Positions 1 through 6,916 of a DNA stretch of 32,674 bases are shown here, one piece after another. The DNA is from Streptomyces sp. AcH 505 (GTDB taxonomy: Bacteria; Actinomycetota; Actinomycetes; Streptomycetales; Streptomycetaceae): the NCBI RefSeq assembly GCF_000818175.1, contig NZ_JTIY01000001.1, forward strand, positions 8,466-41,139, read 5' to 3'. The first letter of the stretch is position 1; every line of letters starts with the position of its first letter. The notes under the pieces are model-generated. The model searched no databases, was not told the origin of the DNA, and saw nothing but the letters and a program-made list of their open reading frames with translations. A program made the position numbers and the translations under genes.

Positions 1-466
1 CGCCGCCGCCCGCGCTCACCGGACCCTGCGGCTTCGCGTCGCCGGCCCCGCCGCAGTTGACCTTGAACGTCTTCTGCTTGGGCACTCCGCCGGGGAAGGT
101 CCAGCTGAGCTGGTAGGTGCCGTCGGGCAGCGCGGTGTCCGGGGTCGCGCCCTTGCCCTGCTTCAGCGCGAGCTGGCCCGTCAGCGTCGGCTTGCCTGCC
201 GCCTTCGGGAGCGGGGAGATCGTGTAGGTGACGGACGGTACGGTCTGGAAGTTGACCGCCGAGAGGTTGAACGAGCAGACCTTGGGCGCGTCGCTCGTGT
301 TCGCCGCCGGCACCCCTGCGGCATGGATCCGGATCACACCGCTGTCACCGGGCGCCGCCGAAGCCGGCACGGCGCCCATCAGGGACACGCCGCCCACGGC
401 CACCGCGGCGACAAGGGCCGACCCGAGCCGCGCGCCACCGCGGTCCGCACGCACGTGGATTCTCAT
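1..466 (-). CDS. Secreted protein of unknown function, C-terminus outside the window
   Basis: The reading frame is open from an ATG at 466 to the left edge, so at least 155 residues are present and the stop is missing. The first ~38 residues form a signal peptide: a basic start (MRIHVRADRGG), a hydrophobic Ala/Val stretch and a likely signal peptidase I site after PASA-A. The mature part has two cysteines (PKVCSFNL and KVNCGG) that could form a disulfide, and reads as a compact beta-rich extracellular domain with an LPDGTYQLSWTF segment. It ends in a Gly/Ala/Pro-rich stretch at the edge, as seen just before the sorting signal of sortase-anchored Streptomyces surface proteins, but the anchor itself is not visible. 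A GAAAGAGG ribosome site lies just upstream. Family not recognised; secretion is the firm part of the call. Confidence 0.7.
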   Translation of the reverse strand, partial: MRIHVRADRGGARLGSALVAAVAVGGVSLMGAVPASAAPGDSGVIRIHAAGVPAANTSDAPKVCSFNLSAVNFQTVPSVTYTISPLPKAAGKPTLTGQLALKQGKGATPDTALPDGTYQLSWTFPGGVPKQKTFKVNCGGAGDAKPQGPVSAGGG

Positions 467-483
467 TCGAGGCCTCTTTCGCG

Positions 484-498
484 TTAGAACGATTGTCA
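484..498. promoter_or_regulatory. Possible Fur/Zur-like box upstream of the secreted protein gene
   Basis: The 15-mer TTAGAACGATTGTCA has the AACGATT core and TCA end of actinobacterial Zur boxes (7-1-7 type), with several mismatches to a perfect palindrome. It lies 18 to 32 bases upstream of the ATG at 466, where a repressor would block transcription. No metal-uptake gene is adjacent, so this is a weak, pattern-based call. Confidence 0.25.
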
Positions 499-780
499 TA
501 CTGGCTGACACCGGGTCACTGAATGCCCTGACGCCCCGCCAGTCCACCGCGCAACGCGGAAGCGCCCGCAGAACGACTCGATCGGCCTACACCGCCGGTG
601 CGCCGGCGACGAGCACGCGCCGCGACGCATGACCACGGAATTCCCGGGCACACGGCGAAATCTTCTTTTGCTTTTTCTGTCTCTTTTCGGTACGGGTTTG
701 GGTCGGCCTGAAGTCGGCCGGAAGTGATGTGTAGGGCCGGAATCGCCGGGCACGCGGTTCATCAGCAAATGCCCGCCGCG

Positions 781-804
781 CCACGGACGCACGATTATCC
801 GTGG
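781..804 (+). promoter_or_regulatory. Inverted repeat in the leader of the PRC-barrel gene
   Basis: CCACGGA at 781-787 and TCCGTGG at 798-804 are perfect 7-bp complements around a 10-base loop, ending 27 bases before the ATG at 832. It could be an mRNA leader hairpin or a repressor site; no run of T follows, so a terminator is unlikely. Confidence 0.4.
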
Positions 805-831
805 CCCATAAACAAATGAGGAGCCATCTTT

Positions 832-1182
832 ATGAGCAGCAACATCTGGGGTTACCAGCCGACGACCGGCCACTCCGCCGGCGCCGATCTGACCGGCTTC
901 AAGGTCGAGGCGACCGACGGCAGCATCGGCAAGGTCGACAAGCACTCCGACGAGGTGGGCTCCTCCTACCTGGTGGTCGACACCGGCGTATGGATCTTCG
1001 GGAAGCACGTCCTGCTGCCCGCCGGCACCGTCAGCCGCATCGACACCGACGACAAGAAGGTCTTTGTCGACCGGACCAAGGACCAGATCAAGAACGCGCC
1101 CGAGTTCGACAAGGACAAGCACACCGGTGACGCGGGCTATCACGAGCAGGTCGGCGGCTACTACGGCGAGCACCGCGCCTGA
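832..1182 (+). CDS. PRC-barrel domain protein
   Basis: A 116-residue cytoplasmic protein. Residues ~18-82 form a PRC-barrel: LTGFKVEATDGSIGKVDKHS, then YLVVDTG, a WIFGKHVLLPAGTVSRID segment and a KKVFVDRTKDQIKNAPEF ending. This is the usual signature of the small PRC-barrel proteins common in Streptomyces. The last ~30 residues are polar (His, Asp, Tyr) and probably flexible. PRC-barrels fold as small beta-barrels found in RimM and photosynthetic reaction centres; the stand-alone versions have no settled function and are often linked to stress responses. A GAGGAG ribosome site 7 bases before the ATG supports this start over the out-of-frame ATG at 801. The gene is monocistronic, with its own terminator. 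Confidence 0.9.
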   Translation: MSSNIWGYQPTTGHSAGADLTGFKVEATDGSIGKVDKHSDEVGSSYLVVDTGVWIFGKHVLLPAGTVSRIDTDDKKVFVDRTKDQIKNAPEFDKDKHTGDAGYHEQVGGYYGEHRA

Positions 1183-1198
1183 CGCGCGACGGTAATCC

Positions 1199-1236
1199 GG
1201 GGTGGGGGCCAGGGCAGTTGCCCTGGCCCCCACCCC
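1199..1236 (+). terminator. Strong hairpin terminator after the PRC-barrel gene
   Basis: The 18 bases at 1199-1216 are the exact reverse complement of 1219-1236, with only two bases between them, so in practice a 16-bp stem with a 6-base loop. It begins 17 bases after the stop codon. No U-tract follows, which is normal for actinomycete terminators. Confidence 0.85.
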
Positions 1237-1309
1237 GTGCCACCGTTGATCGTGACGGGGGCAGGCGAGTGTCGGCGGGTGGACCGACCCGCGGACCGAA
1301 AGGCAATTC

Positions 1310-2347
1310 ATGCGAGCGACTCTTATTTACGGCGCAGGCGACATACGGGTGGAGGACGTGCCCGACCCCAAGATCCGGCAGCCCACCGACGCGGTGGTGC
1401 GCGTACTGCGCTCCTGTATCTGCGGCAGTGACCTGTGGCCCTACGGTTCCAGGCCAGCCTCCGACAAGGGCGCCAGGATCGGCCACGAATTCCTGGGCGT
1501 GGTGGAGGAGACCGGCGCCGAGGTGTCGGGGCTGAAGCGCGGCGATGTCGTGGTGGCGCCCTTCGTGTGGGCCGACAACACCTGCGACTTCTGCCAGGAA
1601 GGGCTGCAGACCTCCTGCCGGCACGGCGGCGGCTGGGGATCCGACGGCGTGGACGGCGGCCAGGGCGAGGCGGTACGGGTACCGCAGGCGCAGGGCACGC
1701 TGGTGAAGCTGCCCGTCGGCGAGGACTCCGCGCTGCTGCCGTCGCTGCTGACGCTCTCGGACGTGTTCTCCACCGGCCACCACTGCGCGGTGACCGCAGG
1801 TGTCGGACCCCGTACGACGGTGACGGTCATCGGCGACGGCGCGGTCGGTCTTTCGGCGGTGCTGGCAGCCAAACGGCTGGGCGCCGAGCGGATCATCCTC
1901 ATGGGCCGGCACAAGGACCGTACGGATCTCGGCCAGGACTTCGGCGCCACCGATGTCGTCGCCGAGCGTGGCGACGAGGGCATCGAGAAGGTCCGCGAGC
2001 TGACCGGTGGTGACGGCACCCACACGGTCCTGGAGTGCGTCGGCCTGAAGCCGGCCATCGACACCGCCCTGGGCGTGGTGCGGTCCGGCGGCACCATCAG
2101 CCGCGTCGGCGCCCCGCAGTACCGGGACGTCCCGATGGACTTCCCCGTCTTCCTGCGCAACATCACCCTCACCGGCGGTGTGGCCCCGGCCCGCGCCTAC
2201 ATCGAGGAGCTGCTGCCCGACGTCCTGGACGGCACGGTCGAGCCGGGCCGGGTCTTCGACCGTACGGTGAGCATGGACGAGGTGCCGGACGGCTACCGGG
2301 CCATGGCCGACCGCGAGGCGCTGAAGGTGCTCGTCAACCCGGTGTGA
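1310..2347 (+). CDS. Zinc-dependent alcohol dehydrogenase (MDR superfamily)
   Basis: A 345-residue medium-chain dehydrogenase/reductase that should oxidise or reduce an alcohol/carbonyl pair with NAD(P). The N-terminal GroES-like half carries the catalytic zinc ligands C38 (in CICGSD) and H59-E60 (in GHEFLG). The structural zinc loop is D89-x2-C92-x2-C95-x7-C103, so the first of the usual four cysteines is Asp. The Rossmann half shows VTVIGDGAVGLSAV for dinucleotide binding. A GAAAGG site precedes the ATG. The gene stands alone between the PRC terminator and the convergent TetR gene, whose 3' end it overlaps by 14 bp. Substrate unknown. Confidence 0.88.
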   Translation: MRATLIYGAGDIRVEDVPDPKIRQPTDAVVRVLRSCICGSDLWPYGSRPASDKGARIGHEFLGVVEETGAEVSGLKRGDVVVAPFVWADNTCDFCQEGLQTSCRHGGGWGSDGVDGGQGEAVRVPQAQGTLVKLPVGEDSALLPSLLTLSDVFSTGHHCAVTAGVGPRTTVTVIGDGAVGLSAVLAAKRLGAERIILMGRHKDRTDLGQDFGATDVVAERGDEGIEKVRELTGGDGTHTVLECVGLKPAIDTALGVVRSGGTISRVGAPQYRDVPMDFPVFLRNITLTGGVAPARAYIEELLPDVLDGTVEPGRVFDRTVSMDEVPDGYRAMADREALKVLVNPV

Positions 2348-3038
2348 CCGCGGTCAGGCCTTCCAGTTCGGCCTCGAAGAGCAGCGCGGGGTCGAAGGTC
2401 ATCCCGGCGAAGTGCCCCGCGAGTTCCAGGGACAGCACGCCGTGCAGCCGGGTCCAGAACGCCAGCGCCCGGCGTAGCGCGGCGACCGGGGCGGGGTGAC
2501 CTTCGGCCCACTGCCTGTGGTCTTCGAGGTGTGTGTCGAAGGTGGTCGCCGCTCCGGTGGGCGCTTCCGTGGGCGCTCCGTCCGGGGGCGCGGATACGGA
2601 CGGGGGCGACGCCGACGCCGTGTAGGCGTCGAGCAGTGCCGCCATGATCTCGGCCGCGATCCCGGTGATGTCGGCGGGCGCGTGATACCCGGGCACGGGC
2701 GTGCCGTAGACGAGGAAGTACCGCTGCGGATCGGCGAGCGCCCAGTCGCGCAGGGCGTGTGCCAGCGCGGCCACATCGGGCCCCGATGCGGCGGCGGCGC
2801 CGAAGGCGTCGGCGAGACTGCGGTACGAGTCCCTGATGAGCTCGGTCATCAGCTCGTCCCGGCCGGCGAAGTACCGGTAGAGCGCGGGTCCGCTCATGCC
2901 CATCCCCTTGGCGATGGCGTTGAGGGAGAGCGCCGACGCCCCGGCCGTGGCCATCTGCTCCCACGCGCGTTCCTTGATCTCCGCACGCACCTGCGTGCGG
3001 TAGCGCTCGCGCGGGGTCCGTGTGCCCGTCTCCGCCAT
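2334..3038 (-). CDS. TetR/AcrR-family transcriptional regulator
   Basis: A 234-residue repressor-type protein. Residues ~17-65 form the TetR DNA-binding domain, with the recognition region LSLNAIAKGMGMSGPALYRY followed by FAGRDELMTELI. The C-terminal ligand-binding half contains ALRDWALADPQRYFLVYG, typical of the WHG-type TetR C-terminal domain. The gene is divergent from the quinone-oxidoreductase-like gene at 3181, and a matching inverted repeat lies between them, so it most likely represses that gene and perhaps itself. Its ligand is unknown. The 3' end overlaps the convergent alcohol dehydrogenase by 14 bp. The ATG at 3038 was chosen because the HTH follows at the usual distance. Confidence 0.9.
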   Translation of the reverse strand: MAETGTRTPRERYRTQVRAEIKERAWEQMATAGASALSLNAIAKGMGMSGPALYRYFAGRDELMTELIRDSYRSLADAFGAAAASGPDVAALAHALRDWALADPQRYFLVYGTPVPGYHAPADITGIAAEIMAALLDAYTASASPPSVSAPPDGAPTEAPTGAATTFDTHLEDHRQWAEGHPAPVAALRRALAFWTRLHGVLSLELAGHFAGMTFDPALLFEAELEGLTAVTPG

Positions 3039-3077
3039 GGCCTGCCACCTTCCACATCTCCCGTGTCCGCCAGCTCC

Positions 3078-3136
3078 AGTTAGAGGCTATCACTGGATCT
3101 ATTGACTCTCACTCTCCTTCGTTATAGCTTCTAACT
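3078..3136. promoter_or_regulatory. Inverted-repeat operator overlapping the promoter of the MDR gene
   Basis: AGTTAGAGGCTAT (3078-3090) and ATAGCTTCTAACT (3124-3136) are inverted copies differing at one position. Between them lies TTGACT (3102-3107), a good -35, and TAGCTT (3125-3130) follows at 17 bp as the -10, inside the right arm. The left arm is also part of an imperfect 21-bp palindrome (CCAGT...ACTGG, 3076-3096). This is the layout expected for a TetR repressor governing the gene at 3181. Confidence 0.6.
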
Positions 3137-3180
3137 AACGCGAAGCACGGTAACGAATCACAGAGCATGCGGAGGTCGCC

Positions 3181-4212
3181 ATGAGCACCGAAGGACTCGT
3201 CGAGGTCGTCCTGCCCGGCAAGGTCGAGCCGGAGGGACTGCAGATCAGGCGCGGCGCCGTCCCCTCCGCGGGCCCCGGCCAGGTCGTGGTCCGGATGGAG
3301 GCGACCGGGGTCTCCTTCGCCGAGCAGCAGATGCGCCGCGGCCGGTACTACGACCAGCCGCCGTTCCCCTTCGTGCCCGGCTACGACGTGGTCGGTACGG
3401 TGCTGACGGTCGGCCAGGGCGTCGAGCCGGGACTGGTCGGCACCCGGGTCGCCGCGCTGGTCAAGGTCGGCGGCTGGGCCAGCCATGTGGTGATCGAGGC
3501 GGCGGACGTGGTGGAGGTGCCCGAGGGGATCGGCGCCGCCGAGGCGGAGACCGTGGTGGTCAACGGCATCACCGCCTGGCAGATGCTGCACCGCAAGGCC
3601 GGCGTCCGCGCCGGGCAGACCGTCCTGGTGCACGGCGCCAACGGCGGAGTCGGCTCGGTCCTGGTGCAGCTCGCACAGGCCGCCGGTGTGAAGGTGATCG
3701 GTACGGCGTCGAAGCGCCACCACGACGCCCTGCGGGAACGGGGCGTCGTCCCCGTCGACTACCGCGCGGGGAATGTCGCGGCGCGGGTGCGCGAACTGGC
3801 CCCCGGCGGTGTGGACGCCGTCTTCGACCACGTCGGCGGCCGGAGCGTCGTCGACTCCTGGGGCCTCCTCGCGCCGGGCGGCACGCTCGTCTCGTACGGC
3901 AGCGCCTCCACCCGCGACGACACCGGCTCCAAGCAGTGGCCGGTGATCAAGCTGCTCGGCCGGGTGTGGCTGTGGAACGCGCTGCCCAACCGCCGCCGCG
4001 CCTACTTCTTCAACATCTGGGCGGGGCGGTCGCTGGGCAAGGACCGGTTCAGGGCCCGGCTGCGCGCCGACCTCACGCAGGTCTTCGCGGCGCTGAAGCG
4101 GGGTGACGTGACCGCCCAGATCGCCGCCCAACTGCCGCTGACCAGCGTCGCGGACGCCATGCGGCTGGCCGAATCGGGCACCGTCGCCGGCAAGATCGTG
4201 CTCAACCCTTAG
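3181..4212 (+). CDS. Quinone-oxidoreductase-like zinc-binding dehydrogenase (MDR)
   Basis: A 343-residue medium-chain reductase. The N-terminal half has the GroES-like fold (VVRMEATGVSFAEQQMRRG, then PFPFVPGYDVVGTV) but none of the Cys/His zinc ligands, which places it with the zinc-free NAD(P)H:quinone/enone reductases. The nucleotide fold is clear: VLVHGANGGVGSVLVQLAQ (A-x-G-G-V-G) at ~residues 156-174, consistent with NADPH. A GGAGG site precedes the ATG by 6 bases. The promoter carries an inverted repeat probably bound by the divergent TetR regulator, so it may respond to an electrophilic or quinone-like compound. That role is inferred from family and arrangement only. Confidence 0.88.
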   Translation: MSTEGLVEVVLPGKVEPEGLQIRRGAVPSAGPGQVVVRMEATGVSFAEQQMRRGRYYDQPPFPFVPGYDVVGTVLTVGQGVEPGLVGTRVAALVKVGGWASHVVIEAADVVEVPEGIGAAEAETVVVNGITAWQMLHRKAGVRAGQTVLVHGANGGVGSVLVQLAQAAGVKVIGTASKRHHDALRERGVVPVDYRAGNVAARVRELAPGGVDAVFDHVGGRSVVDSWGLLAPGGTLVSYGSASTRDDTGSKQWPVIKLLGRVWLWNALPNRRRAYFFNIWAGRSLGKDRFRARLRADLTQVFAALKRGDVTAQIAAQLPLTSVADAMRLAESGTVAGKIVLNP

Positions 4213-4263
4213 GGTTGCCGTATGTGATGATGCAGGACGGCAACTGGCCCTGGGGAGCGCCGG

Positions 4264-5385
4264 TTGAGTGCGTACGAGGGGGATCTCGGGGTGGGTAAGG
4301 GTGACTCGTCCATATCGGACGAGGAGTGGGAACGTTTTCTGCGGGAGTCCGAGGCGGGGGCGCCGAGTGCGCCCGAGGAGCCGTCGGCCCGCGCCCGGAT
4401 GGTGACGCGGCGGCTGCGCGAGCAGTCCGGGCAGCCGCAGGGGTGGCGGACCCATCAGCCGGCCAAGAGCCGCAAGGGCAAGGCCTGGTACGTGGTCGGG
4501 CTGCTGGTGCTGGTCGCGCTGATCGTTGTGGCGGTGGCACCTGACCGGGTCACCGGATGGTTCGGCGGCGACGACGGAGGCGGAAAAACACCGCTCGCGG
4601 CGGAGTCGGAACGGCCCAACCAGCCGCCCGCGACGCAGGCGGCGGCCCAACAGCCCACACTGCGCGAGCCGTTCAGAGGGTCACCGGCGGTGCGGTGGGC
4701 CGACGGAACGGCGGGGATCGACGTGCCGGCGGCGCGGGCCACCGGCTGGATGACCAAGAAGCAGGTGGAGCGGACGCTCGAAAAGAGCCGGGACTTCCTC
4801 GCCGCGTCCAGTCTCGATCCGGGTGTGCTGGCAGGACAGCGGCCCACGGAGGCCATCGCGCTGATCAATCCGCGTCAGCGCGATGTACGGGACTACGTGA
4901 AGGCCGCGTTCGTCACACCCACCCGCGAGAACGATCCGCTGCTGCTGTTCAGCCGTTTTCCCAAGGCGAAGATCAAGCTCGTCGGGGATGTCGTCAAGAC
5001 CCGGGGCCGGATGACGTACCGGGAGGGAGAGCGCGGCGCGGTCGAGGTGACCACCGACGTCACGTACGTCTATCCGGTCACCCGCGCCGAGCAGGGCAGC
5101 GACGAGGTCGTACGCACCATCGCGCGCCGTGAGGTCGTCATGAGCTGGGACGATCCGGCGAAGGTGATCACCGAGCCGGGGACGTTCTCGCTCGTCTCCT
5201 ACAAGGTGGACTCCACCAACGGCGGCTGTGACACCGTCACCGGTTACTTCGTGCCCACGTTCCGCGCGGAGCGCCCGGCCGCCGGGGAGGGCCCCGAGGT
5301 CGACCCGTACGACCGGAGCACGTCGATGGAGGAGCGTATGCGGGACGCCGACGACGGGAAGTGTGGGACCGCCACCCGGGAGTGA
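4264..5385 (+). CDS. Single-pass membrane protein of unknown function
   Basis: A 373-residue protein read from TTG at 4264, preceded by a GGGGAG ribosome site; a later in-frame GTG near 4291 is possible. The N-terminal ~74 residues are charged and cytoplasmic (SISDEEWERFLRESEAG). One transmembrane helix lies at ~75-92, a Gly/Pro/Ala linker follows, and the C-terminal ~230 residues should be outside. That outer domain has two cysteines (GGCDTV and GKCGTA) that could pair, and a beta-rich centre (VEVTTDVTYVYPVTRAEQ). It resembles conserved Streptomyces hypothetical membrane proteins; I assign no function. It starts 51 bp after the MDR gene and converges with the cupin gene. Confidence 0.75.
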   Translation: MSAYEGDLGVGKGDSSISDEEWERFLRESEAGAPSAPEEPSARARMVTRRLREQSGQPQGWRTHQPAKSRKGKAWYVVGLLVLVALIVVAVAPDRVTGWFGGDDGGGKTPLAAESERPNQPPATQAAAQQPTLREPFRGSPAVRWADGTAGIDVPAARATGWMTKKQVERTLEKSRDFLAASSLDPGVLAGQRPTEAIALINPRQRDVRDYVKAAFVTPTRENDPLLLFSRFPKAKIKLVGDVVKTRGRMTYREGERGAVEVTTDVTYVYPVTRAEQGSDEVVRTIARREVVMSWDDPAKVITEPGTFSLVSYKVDSTNGGCDTVTGYFVPTFRAERPAAGEGPEVDPYDRSTSMEERMRDADDGKCGTATRE

Positions 5386-5406
5386 TCCGGCCCGAAGCGC
5401 GGACGG

Positions 5407-5799
5407 TCAGCGGACGGGCCTTGCGAAGGGCTCGTCCAGCTGCGGCGCCGGGGCGTTGATCGCCAGGTGCACCGTCTCGGTGTCGCCCGCGTTCCAGTTG
5501 CGGTGCGGCACACCTTTGGGGAACACCACGAGGCTGCCGGGGCCCGCGTCGTACGTACGGCCGTCGACCTCGACGGTCATGGTCCCGGCCAGCACGTAGA
5601 ACACCTGCTGGACGACATGGGTGTGCAGGCCCTCGGGCGAGCCGCCGCCCGGCGGTGTTCGTATGTAGTTCACCTCGACCGCGCCTGCCCCGCTGGCGCG
5701 GTCGAGGAGTTTCTGGGACAGGCGCTCGTCGGGGCCGAGCGCGGCGAAGCGCGCGAAGTCGACCTGGCGCACGTGGGCGAATCCTGGATCGTCGGTCAA
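5407..5799 (-). CDS. Single-domain cupin protein
   Basis: A 130-residue cupin with one small beta-barrel. Cupin motif 1 is G57-LHTH (H59 and H61), but the usual metal-binding Glu is replaced by Gln (Q64/Q65). Motif 2, GSLVVFPKGVPHRNWN, is intact, with H99 and N103. The protein probably binds a metal through the three His residues. The start is TTG at 5799, chosen for the GAGGGAG site just upstream. It is divergent from the ABC importer and shares with it an intergenic region holding two AGTGTCGACACT palindromes, so it is probably regulated with the catabolic cluster. A ring-cleavage or isomerase role is conceivable but not shown; a sensing or storage role is equally possible. Confidence 0.85.
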   Translation of the reverse strand: MTDDPGFAHVRQVDFARFAALGPDERLSQKLLDRASGAGAVEVNYIRTPPGGGSPEGLHTHVVQQVFYVLAGTMTVEVDGRTYDAGPGSLVVFPKGVPHRNWNAGDTETVHLAINAPAPQLDEPFARPVR

Positions 5800-5853
5800 C
5801 GGTCTCCCTCTCGTGGTGGACCCGGCGCTCTCTCCTGGTCGACCCCATCTCGG

Positions 5854-5869
5854 TAAGTGTCGACACTTA
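5854..5869. promoter_or_regulatory. 16-bp perfect palindrome, likely GntR operator, copy 1
   Basis: TAAGTGTCGACACTTA is a perfect 16-bp palindrome 55 bases upstream of the cupin start. Its 12-bp core recurs exactly at 6021-6032. The TGTCGACA centre resembles FadR/FCD-type GntR sites, and two such regulators are encoded in the cluster. The pairing of site and regulator is inferred. Confidence 0.6.
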
Positions 5870-5952
5870 ATCTATCCCATCCGCGACCGCCTCAATCGGG
5901 CCGAGTCTCGCGGATCCAGCCCCCTCACCGTCGCCTACTGGGCTTCCGTCGC

Positions 5953-5967
5953 GATCTGAAACAGATC
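5953..5967. promoter_or_regulatory. 15-bp palindrome in the cupin/ABC divergent region
   Basis: GATCTG-AAA-CAGATC is a perfect inverted repeat with a 3-base centre, lying between the two AGTGTCGACACT sites. It differs from them in sequence, so it may be a site for another regulator or part of a promoter structure. No protein is assigned. Confidence 0.35.
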
Positions 5968-6020
5968 TGTCGTGTGGACGTCACCCTCTAGACATCGGCC
6001 GGGACGCGCGCTTGAATCAG

Positions 6021-6032
6021 AGTGTCGACACT
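6021..6032. promoter_or_regulatory. AGTGTCGACACT palindrome, likely GntR operator, copy 2
   Basis: A perfect 12-bp palindrome identical to the core of the site at 5854-5869 and 167 bp from it. It lies 44 bases upstream of the ABC ATPase start, between the probable promoter and the ribosome site, where a bound repressor would block the long plus-strand operon. Co-binding with the first copy could control both directions. Confidence 0.6.
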
Positions 6033-6076
6033 TTGCGACGGGTTGCAGTGATCGGCTTCCCATCGAGGAGGTATCC

Positions 6077-6916
6077 GTGAATCATCCGCGTCAGAAACTG
6101 GTCGTAGAAGACCTCAAGCTCGGCCACTGGTCGCGCCGCTCCGAAGCGTTCTCCCTGGCGTGCGACGGGCTGACGTTCGATGTCGCCGAGGGCGAGTTCG
6201 TGGCGATCGTCGGACCGAGCGGCTGCGGGAAGACCACCTTCCTGACGGCGCTGGCGGGGCTGATCCCGGTCACCTCGGGCCGTCTGGAACTCAACGACCA
6301 GCAGATAGTGGGCGCCGCCCCCGACAGGTCCCTGGTCTTCCAGCAGTCGTCACTGTTCCCCTGGCGAAATGTCGTGGCGAACATCGAGTTCGGGCTCAAG
6401 GCCCAGAAGCGGCTCGACGAGGGCGGCCGGGCCAGGGTCGCCGAGCTGGTGGAGCTGGTCGGCCTCGCCGGCAAGGAGGACAAGTACCCACGGGAGCTGT
6501 CCGGCGGCATGAGCCAGCGGGTCAATCTGGCCCGCGCGCTCGCCACCGATCCTGATCTGCTGCTGCTCGACGAGCCGTTCTCGGCCCTCGACGCGCAGAC
6601 CCGCGAGGTCATGCAGGAGGAGCTGACCCGGATCTGGCAGTCCGACGGGGGCCGGACCGGCAACACCGCGGTCTTCGTGACCCATGACGTGCCCGAGGCG
6701 GTGTTCCTCGCCGACCGTGTCGTGGTCTTCTCCGCGGGCCCCGCCCATCTGGTCGAGGTCGTCAAGGTCGACCTGCCGCGACCGCGCGACGCGCAGATCA
6801 AGCGGACGGCCGAATTCCAGGAGATCAGCGACTACATACTCCGGCTCGTGATGAGCCAGACCCAACCAGGTCGAAGGGCGAAAGACCATGACAGCAACGC
6901 AACTGTCGTCGGATAG
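6077..6916 (+). CDS. ABC transporter ATP-binding protein, NitT/TauT (SsuB) type
   Basis: A 279-residue cytoplasmic ATPase that powers the importer made with the next two genes. Walker A is GPSGCGKTT at 46-54, the Q-loop glutamine is at ~89 (LVFQQSSLFPW), the signature LSGGM is at 141-145, Walker B with catalytic Glu is LLLLDEPFSALD at 161-172, and the switch His is H203 (VTHD). The FPWRNVVANIEFGL stretch is typical of the nitrate/sulfonate/taurine importer subfamily. The start is GTG at 6077, set by a GAGGAGG site 5 bases upstream; an in-frame extension to 5972 would include the operator region and was rejected. It overlaps the permease gene by 29 bp. Confidence 0.92.
   Translation: MNHPRQKLVVEDLKLGHWSRRSEAFSLACDGLTFDVAEGEFVAIVGPSGCGKTTFLTALAGLIPVTSGRLELNDQQIVGAAPDRSLVFQQSSLFPWRNVVANIEFGLKAQKRLDEGGRARVAELVELVGLAGKEDKYPRELSGGMSQRVNLARALATDPDLLLLDEPFSALDAQTREVMQEELTRIWQSDGGRTGNTAVFVTHDVPEAVFLADRVVVFSAGPAHLVEVVKVDLPRPRDAQIKRTAEFQEISDYILRLVMSQTQPGRRAKDHDSNATVVG

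Larger units (their letters stand above)
467..831. other. 365-bp intergenic region between divergent genes
   Basis: No convincing gene lies here. The left end holds the 5' region of the secreted protein gene and the weak Fur-like box. The middle is ordinary GC-rich sequence. A T-rich stretch at about 659-690 stands out against the background and may belong to a promoter of the PRC-barrel gene. The right end carries an inverted repeat (781-804) and the ribosome site of that gene. Confidence 0.6.

Noticed and set aside
3109..4650. 513-residue open frame on the minus strand
   Set aside because: It lies antisense to the MDR and the start of the membrane protein, has Arg/Pro/Gly-rich composition with no domain, and is a by-product of high-GC codon use.
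5389..5420. GGCCCG/CGGGCC hairpin between the membrane protein and the cupin
   Set aside because: The arms are only 6 bp with a 20-base loop, and one arm is inside the cupin coding sequence; not enough for a terminator call.
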